Part shown: positions 10,930 to 21,238 of the stretch, piece by piece
How positions within the stretch are numbered: position 1 is the stretch's first letter
Layout: every line of letters starts with the position of its first letter
Source of the DNA: Siphonodentalium dalli
Taxonomy: Eukaryota > Mollusca > Scaphopoda > Gadilida > Siphonodentaliidae
DNA length: 64,000 bases
Assembly (NCBI GenBank): GCA_032622095.1
Contig: CP136061.1
Span: 20,648,991 to 20,712,990 of the forward strand
Reading direction: 5' to 3'
Program-made: the position numbers and the translations under genes
The notes under the pieces: model-generated
What the model saw: the letters and a program-made list of their open reading frames with translations, nothing else
Database searches by the model: none
What the model was told of the DNA's origin: nothing

Positions 10930-12174
10930 TATGGATCAGCGAATAATCAGCGGACCGATTCGGTGTCGATCTCGAGTCGGTTGCCCGATATCGACACCGA
11001 ATCGGTCCGCTGATTCGGATATTTTCGAATCGGTGTTACATTGGTGTTGTCTCGTTTTTTGCGTCTAAATAAGTACATGCCAAATGACATGAACTCACAA
11101 AAAATTAAGCAAAAGGTTGCCAAGTTGGCCAACGTAGGTATGTATGCTGTTCATAATTGACTTGAATTATGCAAATTAGGCCTATGTGCTTCGATCGCAA
11201 CCTGCGACAGTGATCAATCGCCACATATATTTGTAATCTGTATCGACGGTACCGGTATGTAAATTTTTCTACACGGTGCGTGATCGCTAGATGTGGAACT
11301 CAATTGATTATATTATGTTTAGAACTTCAGATATCCAATTCAGATTATATGAATAAAATGCAATGTCAGCCGCCTTTACGATCAACAAAACATAGATTGG
11401 AATGAACAGAAATGGTGAGAAACCTTAGAACAATCGGTCTCTTATGTTCTTAAATGGACGCCATCATGTGCGACCGACCATTTATCTGCTACACTGCCGG
11501 CAGAATTCCTATAAATTTCGTACTTTCAGTTTTTGTTTCCAGGGAAATCTAGCACGTTGCACCAAGTTTCGAATCTTGTTGATAACATCTAACACTTGTA
11601 ATTTGTGTCTGTTTTCTGGGACCCCCTCCGTGAAAACAACTACTGTGAATTACAGTGAATATGTGATATAGGTGTTTGATCTATTGTGGGGTGAACAGTT
11701 TAACAGATAACTACCATTGGTATCGGACTACAGCAATTATATAATTGAATGGTGTACCATGTCCACTTGTGTAAAATCTTTATTATCTTTATTAAATCAT
11801 GTAGACAAGTGACTTACATTCTATGTGGTTTGTGATACGTTGATTGAACTGTCTTAAGTTTCTTACTGTTACTTCTTGTGTCATGTTCGCAATGACACAG
11901 CTATACAGAAATTGAATGCAACATATCCCATACCTTCCATGAGACTGACTTGCCTATATCGTGATTTTCCTAAACAAAAAACATAAGTTCCAACGGATGT
12001 TTAAGGAGTTTAACATTGTTATATAGCATCTTGTTAATTTTTGTCATGAGACACCGAAATAGTCCCTGGTGAACCATGTCAATCACTAGCTGATTCGATT
12101 CGATGTCGATATCAGGAAGGAGATTCGATATCGAGATTCGATTCGATGCAAAATCCCTGATTCGCAGATCCCTA
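10930..12174. mobile_element. hAT-type non-autonomous element, 8-bp TSD CATCATTA
   Basis: A perfect 8-bp direct repeat CATCATTA flanks the element at 10922-10929 and 12175-12182. The ends match as imperfect inverted repeats, TATGGATCAGCGAAT against TAGGGATCTGCGAAT. A near-perfect subterminal palindrome around 10945-11020 (GCGGACCGATTCGGTGTCGA and its inverse) and a right subterminal block of ATTCGAT repeats look like transposase-binding arrays. No transposase is visible in the 1,245 bp. An 8-bp TSD is the hallmark of the hAT superfamily. Confidence 0.75.
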
Positions 12175-12182
12175 CATCATTA

Positions 12183-13049
12183 TCTGTCAGACTATATAAA
12201 CAATATAATATAAATACACAATATAGTCGCCAATTTGAATGTCTGCACTGGATAGTCGTAGTCCGGCTGTAAAACGAACTAAAAAAGTCACAAATGATGA
12301 GTCCCACATTCAGTCATCTACTATGCCAGGATTTCAGATGTGGAAGAATGGCATGATTTCATGCAGTTCATTGAGCATTAAATGCCAAGACTGTAGCCTT
12401 TAATCTTCTGAATAAAACAGTCCGCACAGATGGAACCATAACCGCATATGATACATTCATTGCAAAGCATCAGTATCAACTCATTTGAACTGAATTTGTC
12501 AGTGAACTGTCACATCCTTTTCAGAATTGAGAATTTGAGGATATATGAGTCTTAAGAAATGAGTACAATAACAATGAGTATCGATGCCATTATATACTCC
12601 TCTGTAGGAATCTCAAAAACGTGGATATTGGAAGCTCATAAATACTCTGCCAGTCACATTCCAAGAGAAGAAGTGATGGTTCCTCGAGTAAACTACACGT
12701 CACGCCGGGCTATTGAGTATTATCAAATGATTGTCCAAACGTCGTGAGATCAGTTTCTGAATTCAAGAAATGCCGTGATGCTATATCCTAGCTTCACATC
12801 TCTACTCAGTAATCCTCTCGCCAGGTCACTAATCTCCAGTCACAATCCCACAACAGTCACCATTCCACAACACTCAAGAGGTGCAACCATCCAAGTTTGA
12901 GCCAAAACTGCAAAACAGTCACAAGCGAGTCCCACTCAAGCTTTTGAACGTCCAGCACTACTCCAGATGGTATCAAGTCTTTTAAACAATTGAACACAGT
13001 TGTGATGTTATCCAGCTCAACATGTGTATAATACTGTACCGGTATATGC
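12183..13049. other. Intergenic, no gene recognised
   Basis: Nothing recognisable between the hAT-type element and the minisatellite upstream of POP4. Small open frames here show no conserved features. Confidence 0.5.
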
Positions 13050-13054
13050 ATGTA

Positions 13055-13805
13055 GAAGTTTAACATAACCCAGTTAAAGTTAACCACGTTAGGGAGAATT
13101 GTGATAAAGTTACCCATGTCAAGCAAATCTCACAAAATGAACTGGATTTAAAAGTGACTGAGGGAAATACTGTTCATGCAGATTTTGGAAAGTGATAGCC
13201 CTCATTGAAATCATTTGGTCAACCTGTTTAATTAATCTGCCGGTCAAAATCCAATGACCCCATGCAATCAATCTGCAAGTCCTTTATTACCCAGGTTACC
13301 AAAAATGTGATAAAGTTAACCAGGTTAGGGAGAATTGTGATAAAATTACCCAGATTAAGCCAATCTCACAATATGAACTGGATTTAAAAGTGACTGATGC
13401 AGACTGACTGATGGGGAAAAAAATTATATTTGATTTCTATACATGAAATGTTATTAACCTGGATAACTTTGTCACAATTCTCCCCAAACTGGGTAACTTA
13501 ATCACAATTCTCCCTAACCTGGGTAACTTTATCACAATTCCCACCAACCTGGGTAACTTTATCACAATTCCCACCAACCTTGTTACCTGGGTAACTTTAT
13601 CACAATTCTCCTTAATCTGGGTAACTTTATCACAATTCCCCCAACCTGGCTAACTTTATCACAATTCCCTCCAACCGCAGCCAACCTGGCTAACTTTATC
13701 ACAATTCCCTCCAACCGCAGCCAACCTGGCTAACTTTATCACAATTCCCCCCAACCTGGGTAACTTTATCACAATTTCAGGAACCTGATTAATTTATCAC
13801 AAAAA
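13055..13805. repeat. Inverted minisatellite upstream of POP4
   Basis: A roughly 28-33 bp motif with the core TAACTTTATCACAATT is repeated. It reads as the complement (AATTGTGATAAAGTTA) at 13070-13120 and 13308-13365, and forward about ten times at 13455-13800. The opposite orientations could fold into a large hairpin. It ends about 60 bp before the splice acceptor of the POP4 coding exon. Confidence 0.85.
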
Positions 13806-13888
13806 AACAGTGAGAGTTACGATAGTTACTGCATGGTCATTTCAATATGTTTCTAATTTCTTTTTGTTTTCTTCAGGCAAACATAAGA

Positions 13889-14578
13889 ATGGACATCAAT
13901 GACGTATACACGAGCCTCCCTCCTGGGGCCCTGAAGAGGAGCAAGAGTCTAAATCTACATTCAAAGCCAAAAAAGAACAATTTTGTCTCATATTTTCTGT
14001 CGAAAAATCTACCCCAGAATCGACTAACAAAAGGGGAATACACAGATGAAGAATATGCAAGTCTACGCCTCGACTTTCATAAGCCAAAGAAAAATACCTC
14101 GACGTTAGGTCAGGTTCAGAAGAAGAAATTCAAGTTAAATTCTGCAGAGAGGAAGAAATTAACAGCTTTTGACTTGAAGAATATCAAAGACTTAACTTTT
14201 GAAAAGTTTTTGCCTCTGCATGAATTGTGGTTGAAGTATATGGGAGAACTCATAGATTTTAGAGCATTGACGGAGACTAGTCTGCCTAACGCTCAGGCAA
14301 AATGTTTGAAAGCAGACTATCATGGATGCATCATGAAAGTTGTGAGATCTAAATGTCCGTCGTATGTTGGAACATGTGGAATTATAGTCAAAGAAACTAA
14401 GCACATGTTTCAAATTATAACAAGGGACAATAGCTTGAAATCAATTCCAAAATTGAACTCTGTTTTTGGCTTTGAAGTTCATGGCTATATGTTCACTCTC
14501 TATGGAAATACATTTGTTTCCAAGTCAAGTGAGAGATGCTCAAAGAAATTCAAAAGGAAACCAACAATAGATTTGTGA
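13889..14578 (+). CDS. POP4: POP4/RPP29, ribonuclease P/MRP subunit p29
   Basis: Protein subunit of the nuclear ribonucleoproteins RNase P (tRNA 5' processing) and RNase MRP (pre-rRNA processing). The 229-residue frame matches human POP4 (about 220 aa) in length and order: a basic variable N-terminus, then FLPLHELWLKYMGEL, KADYHGCIMKVVRSKCPSYV, GTCGIIVKETKHMFQIIT, IPKLNSVFGFEVHGY and the C-terminal SSERCSKKFKRKPTIDL, which closely mirrors the vertebrate end. The central part is the Sm-like beta-barrel of the Rpp29/archaeal Rnp1 family. The Met at 13889 is chosen because a splice acceptor (TTCTTCAG|GCAAAC) lies 15 bp upstream and MDINDVYTSL aligns with the family N-terminus; the earlier in-frame Met at 13847 would be intronic. 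The coding region is a single exon; a 5' untranslated exon must lie upstream. Convergent with AK9. Confidence 0.93.
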   Translation: MDINDVYTSLPPGALKRSKSLNLHSKPKKNNFVSYFLSKNLPQNRLTKGEYTDEEYASLRLDFHKPKKNTSTLGQVQKKKFKLNSAERKKLTAFDLKNIKDLTFEKFLPLHELWLKYMGELIDFRALTETSLPNAQAKCLKADYHGCIMKVVRSKCPSYVGTCGIIVKETKHMFQIITRDNSLKSIPKLNSVFGFEVHGYMFTLYGNTFVSKSSERCSKKFKRKPTIDL

Positions 14579-14601
14579 CTTGAACAGCTGACTCGAAAGA
14601 T

Positions 14602-14607
14602 ATTAAA
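14602..14607 (+). terminator. Candidate poly(A) signal of POP4 (ATTAAA)
   Basis: ATTAAA variant 24 bases after the POP4 stop codon. The distance is short but possible; no transcript evidence is available. Confidence 0.35.
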
Positions 14608-14908
14608 TATGATATAATTACACCTTCATTATTGGACTTGGTATGTTGATAGCACAGCTCGGGGGAAATGATATCCACAATGTGGATTCCACATACTACA
14701 GGTTTCGTCCATTAAATTTTACCAGAGTTACGGGCAACTTACGGCCCTTGTTTGACTCAGGAATTTCTTAATTTTGTCTCTATGAACATTTCAGCTTAAG
14801 TACCTTGTGCATGGATCACCGGATTTGGTTGTGCTTTGGTGTATTGAAAGGATACCCACTTCTTGGATTTAGAAAAAAAATAAAACTCCATCAATTGCCA
14901 ACTCTCTA

Positions 14909-15036
14909 AACTGAGTGTCGGGGGCATATGAACTGAGTGTCGGGGGCATATGAACTGAGTGTCGGGGGGCATATGAACTGAGTGTCGGGGGGCATATGAA
15001 CTGAGTGTCGGGGGCATATGAACTGAGTGTCGGGGG
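14909..15036. repeat. 22-bp minisatellite, 6 copies
   Basis: The unit is AACTGAGTGTCGGGGGCATA plus TG, with G-run length varying between copies. The G-rich strand could form G-quadruplexes. All three minus-strand frames are open through it, which explains three overlapping short frames with PPTLSSYAP-like repeats; these are not real proteins. Confidence 0.9.
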
Positions 15037-17125
15037 CCATGCTTGGTATTGCACTTGTTGCATTTATTAAAAAAATGCCAAACAATAGTTTCCCTCCCAA
15101 TTGTTGTCGAAATAACATGCCATGTAAATACTGGCTTCACCTGTAATAATCACATGGTTAATAGCCTACTGCTATTCGGCAAACTTTAAATTCTATTTTC
15201 AAAGGTGTAATTTCTAATTCAATATAACAACAATTTGCAGAATGCCAATTCATCAAGCGGATTCATGTCAATTTCATATAGTACATGTATCTAATTTGAA
15301 TTTCCCAATATGGAAAGTGATTTTAATGACATAACTGTTCACTTTTCATCTGCGTAGGTTTCATTTTGTTTACATTCAAGTCAATCTTGACTTGGGTGTT
15401 CTGAACTTTTTTCATCGTACCTTTTCTTCGCAGGCAAAATTGTTCAAACTGGAAACTAAGTCTCGTCCAACTGAAATTGTAATATTTTATAACAAAAAGA
15501 TTTGCGAAGATAATTCTTTCTAATATGTTGAAATTAATGTTCGGGGGTGTAATTATAAGCAATCAACTTCTTTTTTGTTGCGTTAATGGGTGTATAAAAT
15601 TTCAAGTGGCTAAACAACATACATGTACTTGGTATAATTTTGCCACTTTATGCACCTATAAATGCAAAAAAAAAGGCGTTTATTGCATATACACGTATAC
15701 TTGCTCCAATCACATATTATTCCTGTCATGACAAATTTATTGTGCCCCTTCACATGTTGGGTAGAGGTATCAATTTTTTTAACAGAGACCTCCTTCCATC
15801 TATTCTTCTATTTTAGGCATCAGTTCTTGTTTGGACAGGATTATTTTGCTATCGTGAATTCATAATCATATATCATTGGCATTTTATCTCTGATAATGAC
15901 AGTCAGAGTCCCTTGGCAAGACACGGTGATGCAGCGAGCTAATGTCAACAAAATTACACACAGGTTCAAGTTCCCAGATGGTGATGTGCACTCATTGGGA
16001 ATATAGAGAAATTAAGCTAAAAAAGAAAAAGAATCTTGATAATAAAGATACTTTCCAGAGAAGATGAGGCCTAAGCAGAATGAGGTCCCCAGAGGGTGAA
16101 TTTTGTGATGTTAGTACCCTGTGCACCTATTTTAAAACCTGCAGACTCCATCTTGCACATAAAGAATAATTTTTCTCACTATTTGCTTCAACCCATATTG
16201 AAATTTCAAATAGCATTCGCTGATTAAATGGTTCATTTTGAATTACCAGTAGATGAGTCAGTAAATACAGAGATTTTGAATTCCACGCTGCCTCAAATCA
16301 CAGAAATTTCTATTGTCGACTAAATTGCCAGCCTATCATTTTAGTTTCAAAATTAGAGCCAGTTTTGTTGCAGATAAAAAGTTTATGAGCTGGGCTAAAT
16401 TATGGCAGAGCAATTGTTACACATTGAATTCAGGCTATACTAGTTTGACTTTGCCCATCTTACAATCTGTCCAGGCATATATCTTGGACTTATCATATCT
16501 AATTGAAATTTTGTATGGATGTTCGCCATCAGCAGTGCTTTCAAAAGAGGACCTAATGACATTTCAGTTCTAGAGTTATCCTTTGTTCATCTGTAAATAA
16601 TGGTGTTCTGTCTGTCCGCCAATTGTCAATGCTCTAAGCCATGGTTTATCAGATATCAATGAAATAGTGTTGCTGATGTTCAAATGTTCTTTTTTTAGAG
16701 TTATTCTCCTTTGTTTATTCCAATTTTTATTTTTATTTTTGTACGATTCCTACTCAAATTTTAATTTGGCACCATGGGGGTAATCCAGTATCCATGGCAC
16801 CAACCTCTTATTTTGTTAATTATCAATTACCTCTAATTTCTGGTATGGGCAGCTCTATGCTAAACTGACAGAAGATTGAACCACCTATAGTTAAAGGGAT
16901 GTGAAACACTCCAGTAGGGTGATCAAATAGAAATTGAGAATAATCATGTAGTTATTTTAAATCATTTGTGTCAGTTTATCGGCGATAGTTGCGTCCCGAA
17001 GTGGTATGGTTGATTTCTCTGAAATTGTCTGCGATGTTAGTAGAATGCTACATTCCTCCAGTTAACATCGGGCCTGAGTACTAACATATCAATTACATGC
17101 ACCCCAACAAGTCCATAATTTGTCT
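15037..17125. other. Convergent intergenic DNA, no gene recognised
   Basis: Lies between POP4 and the piggyBac-type cluster. The only recognised content is a partial copy of the GCAGAATGAGGTCCCCAGAG palindromic MITE family near 16075-16140. Confidence 0.5.
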
Positions 17126-17515
17126 TTAACCCTTTACCCAACAGAAAGGCCCTGTGCCAATGTATTCTCTTATATATGCGAGTCGACCATAGGTCGCCTC
17201 GCATATATAAGAGAATGCATTGGCTTAACACATTAAAAATTATAAAATTGTTAAAGAATGTAAGAAAAAATGGTAAAAAGTGTTAAAAAAAGATTTTTTT
17301 TTAGGCCAATGCATTCTCTTATATATGCGAGGCGACCTATGGTCGACTCGCATATATAAGAGAATGCATTGGCACAGGGCTAACTGTAACTATCACAATG
17401 TGGTCAATGAGCCGGTTCCAATGATATCCATATTTGTATGGTTCTATTGAGACAAACCGAAGATATTTTAGGCTGTTGAAGCTTTATTTGGCCGGTTTGT
17501 TGGGTAAAGGGTTAA
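17126..17515. mobile_element. piggyBac-type MITE, family A (copy 1, inverted)
   Basis: Bounded by TTAA on both sides with ends CCCTTTACCCAACA / TGTTGGGTAAAGGG. It contains two copies of a strong internal palindrome (GCCAATGCATTCTCTTATAT followed by its inverse). It is oriented opposite to the copies at 17819 and 18519. It has no coding capacity. TTAA duplication with CCC-starting ends is diagnostic of the piggyBac superfamily. Confidence 0.85.
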
Positions 17516-17818
17516 AGACCCACTGAATGTTCCAATTATTTTTATATAGAGTTTTGTAGAGCCACTAATTTACAGATTTTCTGATAATCCGTGCCATAAC
17601 CCTTTCTATACTAAATGGATTCTCCCGTTCAGTTACAAAAATATACATTAGAATGGTCTATTATTCATTTGGAGGGATGTTCGGGATATAAAAGCAGACA
17701 ACAGACAGACAAAATGATAATAGAAGTGCCGAAGGATTCATATTCATTGGTGGGAAATGTTCAGATAATGTTAAACAAATGACCTATGATAATCTCGATT
17801 TCCTAATGTTATTTACAG

Positions 17819-18215
17819 TTTAACCCTTTACCCAACAAACCGGCCAAAACCGGCCAAATAAAGCTTCAACAGCCTAAAATATCTTCGGTCTGTCTCAATA
17901 GAACCATACAAATATGGATATCATTGGAACCGGCTCCTTGACCACATTGTGATAGTTACAGTTATGCCCTGTGCCAATGCATTCTCTTATATATGCGAGT
18001 CGACCATAGGTCGCCTCGCATATATAAGAGAATGCATTGGCCTAAAAAAAAAAAATAACACTTTTTACCATTTTTTCTTACATTCTTTAACAATTTTATA
18101 ATTTTTAATGTGTTCAGCCAATGCATTCTCTTATATATGCGAGGCGACCTATGGTCGACTCGCATATATAAGAGAATGCATTGGCACAGGGCCCTTCTGT
18201 TGGGTAAAGGGTTAA
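17819..18215. mobile_element. piggyBac-type MITE, family A (copy 2)
   Basis: TTAACCCTTTACCCAACA to TGTTGGGTAAAGGGTTAA, carrying two internal palindromes. Part of the first unit of the 700-bp duplication. Confidence 0.85.
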
Positions 18216-18518
18216 AGACCCACTGAATGTTCCAATTATTTTTATATAGAGTTTTGTAGAGCCACTAATTTACAGATTTTCTGATAATCCGTGCCATAAC
18301 CCTTTCTATACTAAATGGATTCTCCCGTTCAGTTACAAAAATATACATTAGAATGGTCTATTATTCATTTGGAGGGATGTTCGGGATATAAAAGCAGACA
18401 ACAGACAGACAAAATGATAATAGAAGTGCCGAAGGATTCATATTCATTGGTGGGAAATGTTCAGATAATGTTAAACAAATGACCTATGATAATCTCGATT
18501 TCCTAATGTTATTTACAG

Positions 18519-18914
18519 TTTAACCCTTTACCCAACAAACCGACCAAAACCGGCCAAATAAAGCTTCAACAGCCTAAAATATCTTCGGTCTGTCTCAATA
18601 GAACCATACAAATATGGATATCATTGGAACCGGCTCCTTGACCACATTGTGATAGTTACAGTTATGCCCTGTGCCAATGCATTCTCTTATATATGCGAGT
18701 CGACCATAGGTCGCCTCGCATATATAAGAGAATGCATTGGCCTAAAAAAAAAAAAAACACTTTTTACCATTTTTTCTTACATTCTTTAACAATTTTATAA
18801 TTTTTAATGTGTTAAGCCAATGCATTCTCTTATATATGCGAGGCGACCTATGGTCGACTCGCATATATAAGAGAATGCATTGGCACAGGGCCGTTCTGTT
18901 GGGTAAAGGGTTAA
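18519..18914. mobile_element. piggyBac-type MITE, family A (copy 3)
   Basis: Near-identical to the copy at 17819-18215 because it sits in the second unit of the 700-bp duplication. Its right TTAA (18911-18914) is shared with the next element. Confidence 0.85.
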
Positions 18915-19031
18915 TCCTTTTATTTTTACGAAAACCCTGTGCCATTGCATTCTATTTTATATAAGAGAATGCACTCACTGGCACAGGTCTTTAATGCTGC
19001 ACCAGCTCAGCTCCCGCAATGAAAGGATTAA
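18911..19031. mobile_element. Short piggyBac-type MITE sharing a TTAA with its neighbour
   Basis: Starts TTAATCCTTTTATTTTTACG and ends GCAATGAAAGGATTAA. It contains a shortened version of the internal GCATTCT...AGAATGC palindrome and the 'GCTGCACCAGCTCAGCTCCCG' type tail of family C. Confidence 0.65.
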
Positions 19032-20163
19032 ACTATATAATTATATTAGGAACTGAGATTATTACTTACAATCTCAGAGAATAAATGCAGAGTTGGAAAT
19101 ATCATTAAATATTGGGAACTTTATAAATGATGCAAAATATGGTGCCAGACATTAGCAGAATGAAGTCCCCAGAGGGTGAATTTAGTGACTTTGCCCTGCA
19201 CAGTGGGCTAGCATCACTAAAATCATTTTATTAAAAAACAAAATTGAAACCTGATTACTTTGAAAATCTGTTTTGGAGCATTATCTTACCAAAGGTATAT
19301 AATATAGAACCAGTCTGATGTTATTGAGAGCTTCGAACATTATCTGGGCCTTAAATTGAAAGGTGGTGTACCTTAATTGCTGACCCAGACAACAACAACC
19401 AAATCTGGAAACATTGGGTATTCTTAACACAAACAAAAAATTGAAAACATCATTTTATTCAACAATATTATATATAAATAATTTATCACAGACATTATAT
19501 AGAAAATGATCACTGAAATAGAAAATCATATTTTCTGATTGGACGCAATGTAATGCTGAATTCCGAAGACCATATGGTGTTGTTTATAATTATATAAAAA
19601 AAATGGGTATGTTTCAGACAATCATGAATGCAAGTAAATTTCATACTGTTTGATCATTTGATTGTTTGGTGCATTAATAGCGTTTGAAATATAAGAACTT
19701 ATTTGCCAGTAAATTGGTACAATCCTTAGCAAAATTCGCTAATTGAGTGAATAAAGCATTACCTTATACATGTAGAAACCTAATCGTTGCATGCATAGGG
19801 AGACAAAAGAGAATACATTGGCCAAACAATATTGACCTTGATCTTGTAAGCCAGTTCATCCTCATATATATGCAAGGCTCCCTATGGGAGACTCGTATAT
19901 ATATAAGATAATGCACTGGAACAGGATCTTTAATGCTGCACCAGTGCAGCTCCCATCATGAAATGGTTAATTGCCTTCTTAATATTTGATTGTAATGCAG
20001 TTGATCTCTTTTATAGACCTATTACTCATCTAAAGCATGATTGAGTTTGGAGTTACTTGTCTGGCATTGTTCATAATGACAGGACTGTAAGAAATAACAC
20101 TTTCCTCAACCTCTAATTACAGAATTAGGGAATAGGTTTTTGTGATAAAAACCTAATTTCAAT

Positions 20164-20949
20164 CAGGGTTCATACGCCTATCAAATAGGGTTCATACGCT
20201 GATCCAAGGATGAAATTCTAGGACTTTTCCATGATTTTAAGAAATTTTCACAGACCCCAAGGCAATGATATTCCATAACTTTTCCAGACTTCACTTTGTA
20301 GGATTTCAGTTAGACGTAATAATTATGCTGTGGTTAAGAAGTCGATAATTTAGGGCATTACTGTATGTTAAACTTAAATAGTTATAATATTATATCATTG
20401 CTGATGATCAGAGACGTAAACCTTTCTATACTAAATCAATTCTCCCATTCAGTTACAAAAGTATACATTGGAATGGTTTATTATTCTTGCGCCAGCATGA
20501 TTGCATCAATGTGAATCTCTAACGTTATGACAGATAATTTTGATCCACAATGTTCAACCAATTGTGATTTGGAGAAGTAATATGTAGCCGAAAGTGTATT
20601 TTGGATCATCACTGAGGAAGGCCAGTGGCCGAAAGCTTTGATATTGAGCAGCTATTAAATGTTGATTTAAATAGTTAATATCTTGTCACATCTTGGTATC
20701 AGTTAAATTAGTATTATCTTCTAAAAGGCTGCTGTAATATTGATATTTTACCCACATACTTCAACTTCAAGGTAATTCAAGGATAATTTTGAAATTCCAT
20801 GATATTTCCAGCTTGGAAGGGTGGGTTTTACCAGAACTTTTTCATAGTGAGATTTAATAAGGTGCCTTTTTCCATAATTTTCGAGGCCTGGAGATGCTTT
20901 ATTAAAATTCCAAATCTTTCGAGGATTCCAGACTAGCGTATGAACCCTG
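20164..20949. mobile_element. hAT-like element with CAGGGTTCATACGC ends
   Basis: The left end CAGGGTTCATACGC and right end GCGTATGAACCCTG are perfect inverted repeats. The left repeat recurs once internally at 20189. Subterminal boxes such as 'TTCCAT' and 'CCATGA' recur. No clean 8-bp target duplication is visible (ATTTCAAT left, TCAATCCT right), so the superfamily call is tentative. Confidence 0.55.
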
Positions 20950-20962
20950 TCAATCCTAATGA

Positions 20963-20968
20963 TTTATT
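20963..20968 (-). terminator. Candidate poly(A) signal of AK9 (AATAAA)
   Basis: On the minus strand AATAAA lies about 60 bases after the AK9 stop codon, a normal distance for 3' end formation. Confidence 0.55.
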
Positions 20969-21026
20969 TATCAGTGACAGGAATGAAGAAATGATATGAA
21001 GGATGATAATGATGAAAAACCAAGGA

Positions 21027-21238
21027 TTAAGCAACCCACGTTGGCGTAGGCTCGATTCCTTTTAGGGCAAAAAATGTTTCAAGTTTAATGTCGAAATCGT
21101 TCGGTCTCTCTGTTGGATCTCTGTATCGCACAGTCATGTTGTCGCCCAGATACTCAATCAACGTGCACGTATCTTCAAACATCTTCAGTTTCTGCTTGTA
21201 CTTCTTCCTAACGTAGTCGGAGCTCTTTGGATTGAATG
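21027..21238 (-). CDS. AK9: AK9 terminal exon with stop codon
   Basis: The acceptor is TTATTTCAG|CATTC. It encodes FNPKSSDYVRKKYK, IEYLGDNMTVRYRDP and FDIKLETFFALKGIE and ends at TAA (21029-21027). The ending with YLG and RYRDP boxes agrees with the AK9 C-terminus. Confidence 0.9.

Larger units (their letters stand above)
17516..18914. repeat. 700-bp tandem duplication containing two MITEs
   Basis: Sequence starting AGACCCACTGAATGTTCC at 17516 restarts at 18216. The two copies run in parallel to TTAA at 18215 and 18914 with only a few differences, for example in the length of the central A run and GGCCCTTC against GGCCGTTC. Each unit holds a partial family D element and a complete family A MITE. 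The near identity implies a recent duplication. Confidence 0.9.
19130..21010. other. Downstream of AK9: repeat fragments, no gene
   Basis: Contains a partial palindromic MITE near 19135-19215, a decayed family C piece near 19800-19970 with the GCATTCTC-type palindrome, and a hAT-like candidate at 20164-20949. No gene is seen. Confidence 0.5.

Noticed and set aside
13847-13888. Upstream in-frame Met at 13847 as the POP4 start
   Set aside because: The extension reads through a pyrimidine tract and AG acceptor (TTCTTCAG), so it is intronic. Met at 13889 aligns with the family N-terminus.
14796-15140. Minus-strand frames with PPTLSSYAPRHSVHM-like repeats
   Set aside because: They come from a six-copy 22-bp minisatellite open in several phases.
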